Assembly (NCBI GenBank): GCA_002429595.1
Contig: DJAM01000077.1
Location: 1 to 12,403 of the forward strand
Direction: 5' to 3'
Length of the DNA: 12,403 nt
Origin: Coxiellaceae bacterium UBA6002
Lineage (GTDB): Bacteria > Pseudomonadota > Gammaproteobacteria > UBA6002
Below are positions 8,327 through 12,403 of this stretch, in pieces. Both the position numbers and the translations under genes were made by a program. A model generated the notes under the pieces. The model was not told the DNA's origin. It did not search any database and saw nothing but the letters and a program-made list of their open reading frames with translations. Each line of letters opens with the position of its first letter. Position 1 is the first letter of the stretch.

Positions 8327-8689
8327 CTACAACTTCAGTGCAGGTCCTAGATCAACATTAATATTATGTCGTGTTTCTAACGCATTAAGAACGATGTCTT
8401 TAATATCTTCGTGAAAAAGAAAACCACCCGTTAGATTCCCTTGAACACGATAGAGTTGAATATAACTAGCTATGGGAGTATTGCCGCTACCTGTCCCCCG
8501 ATATTTAGAAGGGTTGGTTCGTGTCGGAGCAAGATAATTTTCCGAATTGGCGCCAAATTCCTCACCAAAATAATTCAATTCAGAAATGGTTTCTTGCTTT
8601 TCTGGTTCTATGGCAATTAGACAATAATCTAAGCCAGTAGGATTTGCTTCTGCTGGGGCTTCGTTCGCGGGAACTATTTGATATTTCAT
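8327..8689 (-). CDS. Hypothetical protein, downstream partner of the acetoacetate decarboxylase gene
   Basis: I do not recognise this 120-residue protein. It is soluble and slightly acidic, with no signal peptide, membrane segment or cysteine-rich motif. The middle is rich in Asn, Gly, Ser and Thr (around 46-74); the C-terminal part (75-120) looks more ordered, with a likely helix at 96-107 before VDLGPALKL. The ATG at 8689 is preceded by AAGGA at 8 nt spacing, a good ribosome-binding site, which supports a real gene. It lies 27 bp after the decarboxylase stop on the same strand, behind a possible weak terminator. It is convergent with GH15, with only 2 bp between the two stop codons. Confidence 0.7.
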   Translation of the reverse strand: MKYQIVPANEAPAEANPTGLDYCLIAIEPEKQETISELNYFGEEFGANSENYLAPTRTNPSKYRGTGSGNTPIASYIQLYRVQGNLTGGFLFHEDIKDIVLNALETRHNINVDLGPALKL

Positions 8690-8702
8690 AATTTGGATCC
8701 TT

Positions 8703-8725
8703 AAAAAAAGCGCCGATTAATCGGC
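8703..8725 (-). terminator. Possible intrinsic terminator/attenuator after the decarboxylase gene
   Basis: On the minus strand a perfect 14-bp palindrome (GCCGATTAATCGGC, 8725 to 8712) can form a 5-bp GC-rich stem with a TTAA loop, followed after two bases by seven T residues (8709 to 8703). It includes the decarboxylase stop codon. The stem is short, so it may only partly stop transcription, and the ribosome-binding site of the downstream gene begins directly after the T-run. Confidence 0.4.
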
Positions 8726-9457
8726 CAAATAATTAACGACAACTTCTCCATAGGGCATCACTAAATCAGCTAGTATATGGAAACTTGATAACACTTTTCG
8801 CACCGGAAAATTAGCAACAGGTGCCATAGGATGATATTGCAAATCTAATGAACAAGGACCCGTCCAAACGCCTTTGATATTAATATCTTTGAGATAGTAA
8901 CGAACTAATTCACAGATGCGAGGTGAGCCATTCACATGTGGAATGATCTTCAATAAGAAATTTGGCGCCTCAAATGTTTTACTACATACTTCTTTTGAAA
9001 GCGTCTCAAATTTATAGCCCATCGTTCCTGTAGCCACTCTCATGCTGCCATACTCTAATGTGCCTGTTAACATACTTCGACAAGCCCTAAAACCTGGCTC
9101 ACCATATCGTTTTGGAAATCCCCAAATTTCACGTCCGCCAATCACAGGAACAATGACATTGGTATACATGGCGTGAATATAACTGCCTTCTTCCCATTCA
9201 TAAGTCACTGGAATGATTTGGCTCACTTCTTGATATTCACTGAAACCAGTAGAGCTTGGGATCTTCACAAACTCAAACTTAACAACCGGACTCAACATTT
9301 CAAGTGGTTCAGGAATAACCCTGCGAATGGCTTCAGGATCGGACTCATAAATGACAACAAAAATCTCAATATCTTCATAATGATAAGGACCCTTGGGATA
9401 AGCCGGGCTATCGATCGGCATATTAAAGGCGTTGCGCAAAAGAGTCTCTCTATCCAT
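8717..9457 (-). CDS. adc: Acetoacetate decarboxylase family protein
   Basis: Family members decarboxylate acetoacetate to acetone through a lysine Schiff base, or act on related keto acids. The 246-residue length equals that of Clostridium acetobutylicum Adc (244), and it aligns along the whole length: SPAYPKGPY (17-25), IPEPLE (48-53), GGREIWGFPKRYGEP (107-121) with Schiff-base lysine K116, LRVATATMGYK-like segment at 139-149, IIPHVNGSPRICEL, WTGP and the C-terminal FHILADL. By my alignment from memory, the acidic residues E61 and E76 of the clostridial enzyme are kept (E62, E77), but K116 is replaced by R117 and active-site R29 by I30, so the substrate may differ. ATG at 9457 follows a weak GTGAG site. 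It is the first gene of a two-gene minus-strand unit and divergent from the 260-residue orphan gene. Confidence 0.9.
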   Translation of the reverse strand: MDRETLLRNAFNMPIDSPAYPKGPYHYEDIEIFVVIYESDPEAIRRVIPEPLEMLSPVVKFEFVKIPSSTGFSEYQEVSQIIPVTYEWEEGSYIHAMYTNVIVPVIGGREIWGFPKRYGEPGFRACRSMLTGTLEYGSMRVATGTMGYKFETLSKEVCSKTFEAPNFLLKIIPHVNGSPRICELVRYYLKDINIKGVWTGPCSLDLQYHPMAPVANFPVRKVLSSFHILADLVMPYGEVVVNYLAD

Positions 9458-9522
9458 AGAATTCTCACAGCTTACTCGTTATTAAAAATAATAGCAGAGG
9501 TTATGAATTTTTACCCTCCTGG

Positions 9523-9597
9523 TGTCATTCCCGCGAAGGCGGGAATCCATCTAGGACGCATCTAGAAGTATGGATTCCCACCTTCGCGGGAATAACA
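9523..9597. repeat. 75-bp palindromic repeat built of two dRS3-like 20-mers
   Basis: Two 28-bp arms (9523-9550 and 9570-9597) are inverted copies with two mismatches, around a 19-bp loop. Each arm contains a 20-mer of the form ATTCCC-N8-GGGAAT (9527-9546 and 9574-9593), the consensus known as dRS3 in Neisseria; similar GTCATTCCCGCGAAGGCGGG repeats are widespread in other proteobacteria. The element could fold into a long hairpin in DNA or RNA, and resembles a REP/MITE-like non-coding mobile repeat. It carries no ORF. It sits in the spacer between two divergent genes, and a truncated copy lies at 1-16. Confidence 0.85.
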
Positions 9598-9689
9598 GAC
9601 TACTATAAACATTAAAATACTCTAATAAAACCTTAATAATCACCACTTATAATTAGTATTAATGTGATTTGTTTTTGTTGGGGGGTATT
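9598..9689 (+). promoter_or_regulatory. AT-rich promoter region of the 260-residue orphan gene
   Basis: A perfect TATAAT at 9648-9653 lies 36 bp before the ATG at 9690 in a strongly AT-rich stretch. No good -35 is present at 16-18 bp spacing (the position holds ATAAAA), which suggests either an activator-dependent or a weak promoter. A GGGGG run at 9681-9685, 4 nt before the ATG, acts as an imperfect ribosome-binding site. Confidence 0.45.
9621..9637 (+). promoter_or_regulatory. PmrA-box-like direct repeat
   Basis: TCTAAT, five bases, CTTAAT: 11 of 12 positions fit the PmrA/BasR half-site pattern (C/T)TTAA(T/G)-N5-(C/T)TTAA(T/G). The repeat covers the -35 position of the TATAAT at 9648. In Legionella and Coxiella, PmrA is known to activate Dot/Icm secretion genes and effectors through such repeats. 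The background is AT-rich, so a chance match is quite possible. Confidence 0.25.
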
Positions 9690-10472
9690 ATGCCATTCAT
9701 TCAACCCATATCTAAGCTAGAAAGGGCGCGTCAGGCTGCTGACAGCTATTTGATCGACCTAGAAAATCAGCTTTTGACGATTATTCAAGAGTCCTATCAG
9801 AATGCGAAACGTCATCCCAGTTCTCCTTTTGTAAAGGGATCACGCACGCCTGAAAAAGAGGAAAATTATCCGATTTTTAGCAGACTTGACAAAGAATATC
9901 GGGCGGAAGTGCCATTTGTTACGTTTCCAACGGCAGCTGAATTAAAAGATCAAATCATTAAACATCTTAATACAGTCTCTACTACTTACAAACGATCTGA
10001 TCGATTTGTGCAATTTGGACAGCTGGATCTTTTTAATAATGGTTATTCGATGAACTACTTTAATGATGAGATTAAAAATATTGCTCAAACGAAAAATAAC
10101 CCTGCTGAAAATAAAAAATACGTAAATACTTTAAATTATGATCTAGCAGAGTCTGGGTTAACTTACCTTCGTGCCGATCCCGATAATGGTCCAAAGGTAA
10201 CAAGACTCATTAAGCGATTAGAGGCGGTTAAAGAGCTAAAAGTGGCGCTTACAAATGCACATGATGATGAGGCTGCTAATGAGGCAGTTAATAAAGCACT
10301 CACTGTCTGTAAACAAAATCAGCCAACATGGAGTGAACGACCTTTTCTTCAAAAATTGGCTGATGTCTTTACACTTGGTGCAACGTACTTCTTCTCAAAA
10401 AATAGCAATGAACGTTTCATAAAAACAATCGCAGAAGAACAACCAGATGGGGCCCCCAAACCAGGTAAATAA
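9690..10472 (+). CDS. Orphan protein, 260 residues, possible lineage-specific or secreted effector protein
   Basis: Function not recognised. The protein is hydrophilic, largely helical in appearance, with no N-terminal signal peptide. Residues 1-45 look like a long amphipathic helix; 47-80 are polar; 165-205 are Lys/Ala/Glu-rich helices. Near the C-terminus a short segment (WSERPFLQKLADVFTLGATYFFSK) has a moderately hydrophobic core, and the tail has an EE followed by a flexible Pro/Gly/Lys-rich end, loosely like the acidic E-block of Dot/Icm substrates. I chose ATG at 9690, after a G-run, over a TTG 21 bp upstream. It is a single-gene unit, with an AT-rich promoter upstream and a strong terminator right after it. 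An effector role is inference from context only. Confidence 0.75.
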   Translation: MPFIQPISKLERARQAADSYLIDLENQLLTIIQESYQNAKRHPSSPFVKGSRTPEKEENYPIFSRLDKEYRAEVPFVTFPTAAELKDQIIKHLNTVSTTYKRSDRFVQFGQLDLFNNGYSMNYFNDEIKNIAQTKNNPAENKKYVNTLNYDLAESGLTYLRADPDNGPKVTRLIKRLEAVKELKVALTNAHDDEAANEAVNKALTVCKQNQPTWSERPFLQKLADVFTLGATYFFSKNSNERFIKTIAEEQPDGAPKPGK

Positions 10473-10481
10473 AATTTTCAT

Positions 10482-10518
10482 AACCCTTCTTTAGTATAAA
10501 TAAAGAAGGGTTTTTTTT
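10482..10518 (+). terminator. Strong rho-independent terminator
   Basis: A perfect 12-bp stem (10482-10493 pairing with 10501-10512, AACCCTTCTTTA against TAAAGAAGGGTT) encloses a 7-nt loop and runs into eight consecutive T residues (10511-10518). It begins 9 bp after the stop codon of the 260-residue gene and separates it from the next gene on the same strand. There is no T-run on the opposite side, so it should act on plus-strand transcripts only. Confidence 0.93.
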
Positions 10519-10545
10519 ATTATTAAATACAACAAAGGTACTTAC

Positions 10546-11433
10546 ATGCAAACGCCAACACCATTAGAACCTAGTTCATTATTTCCATTTCCAAGTGCAC
10601 AAGATAATATTCAACGAATAGACAAAGCTTTTTTATTAACTGCACAATTTCACATTGCTGGTGTGTCAGGCGAAAATATCAACAGTCGTGAAAAATTACA
10701 CGCGCTGTTAGCTGAAAAGAAAATCTCCGGTGAGGAATTTGAGAAAAAAGTAATTTATCTAGGTCTTATCGCTAATTTGAGTCATTTGATTTTATCGCAG
10801 TTCAACAAAATTGATGTTTATAGCAAAGTTTTTTCAAAACAGGACTTGTTTGAACTCGCTGAAGCTTGGTTTACTAACAATCTTCCAAGCTATGTAGCCA
10901 AAACATTACCAAGCGTCGCTGATGCTGATATAACAACCTACACGAAGCATAGTTCCCAGCATCTCAAATTCGTTTTTGAGACCTTATTGCGTAATTTTTG
11001 GAGTAAGGTTCTTGATACCACACGACGAAAATCTTCAGAACCAGAACGAATTTTTGCAGAGATGCAAAGTATGTTTAAATGCTGTTCAAATTTGCCAAAC
11101 GCTAGAGATTATGTTTACAACGTTTTAGCTTCCCAGTTGATGCAACTTTTTTATGCGTGCAAGAATGCACCTGTTTCTGATGTTGAAATATCAACAACTG
11201 ATGAAACTTTGGCACAAAAAGTCCAAGAGAAAATAACGTCTCGTGAGCCGGAACGCGTTTTAGGCCTTGCGCCCAAACCTACATCGGTCCTGGCAGAAGT
11301 AGTTATTTTTGATATACCAAGAAGGAAAACAGTTTTTGATGAGCTGCGTCAAGATTGGGCGGCAAGAAATAAAGCCAATGCACCATTAGATGCTCATGGT
11401 ATTTTCACTGCTGACCCTAATTTTAAACCTTAA
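10546..11433 (+). CDS. Orphan protein, 295 residues, unknown function
   Basis: Function not recognised. The N-terminus (1-20) is Pro/Ser-rich and probably disordered; residues 20-205 look like an all-helical bundle, with several hydrophobic helices that are not long enough for clear membrane spans (for example 68-84 and 193-204). The C-terminal 90 residues are polar with a Pro-rich stretch around 241-247. No signal peptide. ATG at 10546 follows AAAGG by 7 nt, a good ribosome-binding site. The C-terminal tail ends FKP, with a hydrophobic residue at position -3, a loose feature of many Dot/Icm substrates. The gene lies just behind a strong terminator, so it needs its own promoter in 10513-10545, where I see only AT-rich sequence. 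Its 3' end overlaps the convergent porin gene by 11 bp. Confidence 0.75.
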   Translation: MQTPTPLEPSSLFPFPSAQDNIQRIDKAFLLTAQFHIAGVSGENINSREKLHALLAEKKISGEEFEKKVIYLGLIANLSHLILSQFNKIDVYSKVFSKQDLFELAEAWFTNNLPSYVAKTLPSVADADITTYTKHSSQHLKFVFETLLRNFWSKVLDTTRRKSSEPERIFAEMQSMFKCCSNLPNARDYVYNVLASQLMQLFYACKNAPVSDVEISTTDETLAQKVQEKITSREPERVLGLAPKPTSVLAEVVIFDIPRRKTVFDELRQDWAARNKANAPLDAHGIFTADPNFKP

Positions 11434-12403
11434 CCACTAAACTAATATAAGGTCCATCGAAACTGGTATCAAAACATTGATTGGTTGCATTCCCCAAGAG
11501 TGTAGTACTCGCTGAACTATATCGATACGCAGTGTCATAGTAGTGGTCAACTAAATAACCAGCTTCGATTTTGTAGCTGATGCAATCATTAATCGGGCGG
11601 ATATAGGCTAATGCCAACCGTCCGGTTAAGTTTGCCACAACCTTATCAATATCTGGGTTATTAAACCTGCTTGTTGCGAAGGTGCCATCCAAGAAAGTAG
11701 CAGACTGTGAGAAATGACTATCGCTTTCGCCAACTAAGAGTCCGGCACCAAGATCCCCGACAATTCCAAAACCGCACCCTAATTCATAGCAACTATAAAT
11801 GCCAAGTCGCGGACCAATTCCTTTAAAGTCAGTTTTCTGCGATGTGAGGACTAATTCTTGACTCGTACCAACGCCGATAATACTTAAGATGTGTGAATAA
11901 TTAGCATAAAATCGTTGATTTAAATTGATGTAGCGAAGACCACCATAAATTCTGAAATGGGTTTTGCAGCCAACTAAAAGATGTTGACCCATTGTAAGAT
12001 CGTAAGTCTGGTAATTAAAGTGAGCTTTGGCGTTGGCGCTAACATCGCTAGCGACTCCAGGTGCAGAAAACTGGGTAGCATCAAAGTCAGTGATGATCGC
12101 AATAAGCTCATTACCATCTGCTAAATGAGACGAGTCATCAAAAGTAGTCCGACTAAAAGATGCAAAACTAAAAACAAGATCATTACCGGTACAAGGCAAT
12201 AAGTAACTAGCGCTCGCGGTTAACCCCCACTCATAATCCGGATTGACACTTCTTAGCGTGCGTCCAAAACCAGGATCCGCAAAGTCGGGAATAAAAACCA
12301 CATAATCAAGGGCAGGAACAGAAGGGCGAATATAAACACCACCAATGCAGGCTGTATAGCCACCAGAAAAGCAAGGAGCAGCAACATTGAGTCTATCATT
12401 TGC
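11423..12403 (-). CDS. Legionella-type major outer membrane protein (beta-barrel porin), 5' end outside window
   Basis: Outer-membrane beta-barrel resembling the Legionella major outer membrane protein family. The frame is open from the right edge to the TAA at 11425-11423: 326 codons, with the signal peptide and start missing. The visible N-terminal region contains GGVYIRPS, LDYVV and NPDYEWGLTASASYLLP, typical of the first strands; later strands alternate polar and hydrophobic residues (IYGGLRYINLNQRF, GPRLGIYSCYELGCGFGIVGDLGAG). Eight cysteines are visible, fitting a family known for disulfide cross-linking. A GTG at 12301 is internal to the barrel and not the start. The last residues are VVKV, so the usual C-terminal aromatic residue is absent. 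It converges with, and overlaps by 11 bp, the 295-residue gene; no terminator is visible between them. Confidence 0.85.
   Translation of the reverse strand, partial: ANDRLNVAAPCFSGGYTACIGGVYIRPSVPALDYVVFIPDFADPGFGRTLRSVNPDYEWGLTASASYLLPCTGNDLVFSFASFSRTTFDDSSHLADGNELIAIITDFDATQFSAPGVASDVSANAKAHFNYQTYDLTMGQHLLVGCKTHFRIYGGLRYINLNQRFYANYSHILSIIGVGTSQELVLTSQKTDFKGIGPRLGIYSCYELGCGFGIVGDLGAGLLVGESDSHFSQSATFLDGTFATSRFNNPDIDKVVANLTGRLALAYIRPINDCISYKIEAGYLVDHYYDTAYRYSSASTTLLGNATNQCFDTSFDGPYISLVVKV

Noticed and set aside
9173..9565. Plus-strand open frame of 130 codons opposite the start of the decarboxylase gene and into the palindromic repeat
   Set aside because: Antisense to a well-conserved gene; its C-terminal end (VIPAKAGIHLG-like) is only the translated palindromic repeat, a well-known source of false proteins.
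9669..9671. TTG as the start of the 260-residue gene
   Set aside because: It adds only seven residues, while the ATG at 9690 follows a G-rich ribosome-binding site.
10513..10545. Promoter for the 295-residue gene
   Set aside because: The stretch is AT-rich, but no convincing -35/-10 pair could be identified.
12299..12301. GTG as the start codon of the porin gene
   Set aside because: The frame stays open to the window edge and the upstream codons encode typical mature porin sequence (GGVYIRPS, LDYVV).

Overview
The window reads as a moderately AT-rich chromosome segment from a gammaproteobacterium, most likely of the order Legionellales (Legionella, Aquicella, Berkiella or Coxiella relatives). 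The best evidence is the partial cysteine-containing porin at the right edge, which I recognise as the Legionella-type major outer membrane protein family, plus two neighbouring orphan proteins of the kind that fill accessory regions in this order. The genus cannot be fixed from the sequence alone.

Left block, 1-8324, is a sugar-phosphate module in two divergent operons that share a 63-bp spacer. On the minus strand, 6-phosphogluconolactonase (pgl) is followed by a ROK glucokinase of the polyphosphate/ATP type; the two overlap in a TTGA stop/start. On the plus strand, transketolase, transaldolase, glucose-6-phosphate isomerase and a GH15 trehalase/glucoamylase-like hydrolase form a tight operon (4-bp overlap, zero gap, 8-bp overlap). 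Together they suggest a route in which an alpha-glucoside or trehalose is hydrolysed by GH15, the glucose is phosphorylated by the ROK kinase, and glucose-6-P is shared between isomerisation, the lactonase step and the non-oxidative pentose phosphate pathway. Glucose-6-P dehydrogenase and 6-phosphogluconate dehydrogenase are not in the window. Transaldolase and isomerase lie in one reading frame with a single TAA between them, which looks like the unfused (or split) form of the known bifunctional Tal-Pgi protein.

Middle block, 8327-9457, on the minus strand, is an acetoacetate decarboxylase-family gene followed by a 120-residue unknown gene. A short hairpin plus T-run sits at their junction.

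The 9458-9689 spacer holds a 75-bp palindromic repeat made of two dRS3-like 20-mers (ATTCCC-N8-GGGAAT); a truncated copy lies at 1-16. Next to it is a promoter-like stretch with a perfect TATAAT and a PmrA-box-like direct repeat. Downstream are two plus-strand orphan genes (260 and 295 residues) separated by a strong intrinsic terminator. They are plausible, unproven, secreted effector or lineage-specific proteins. The second converges on, and overlaps by 11 bp, the minus-strand porin gene, which runs off the right edge. No tRNA, rRNA, CRISPR array, transposase or prophage gene was seen, and no stretch over 300 bases lacks a gene.
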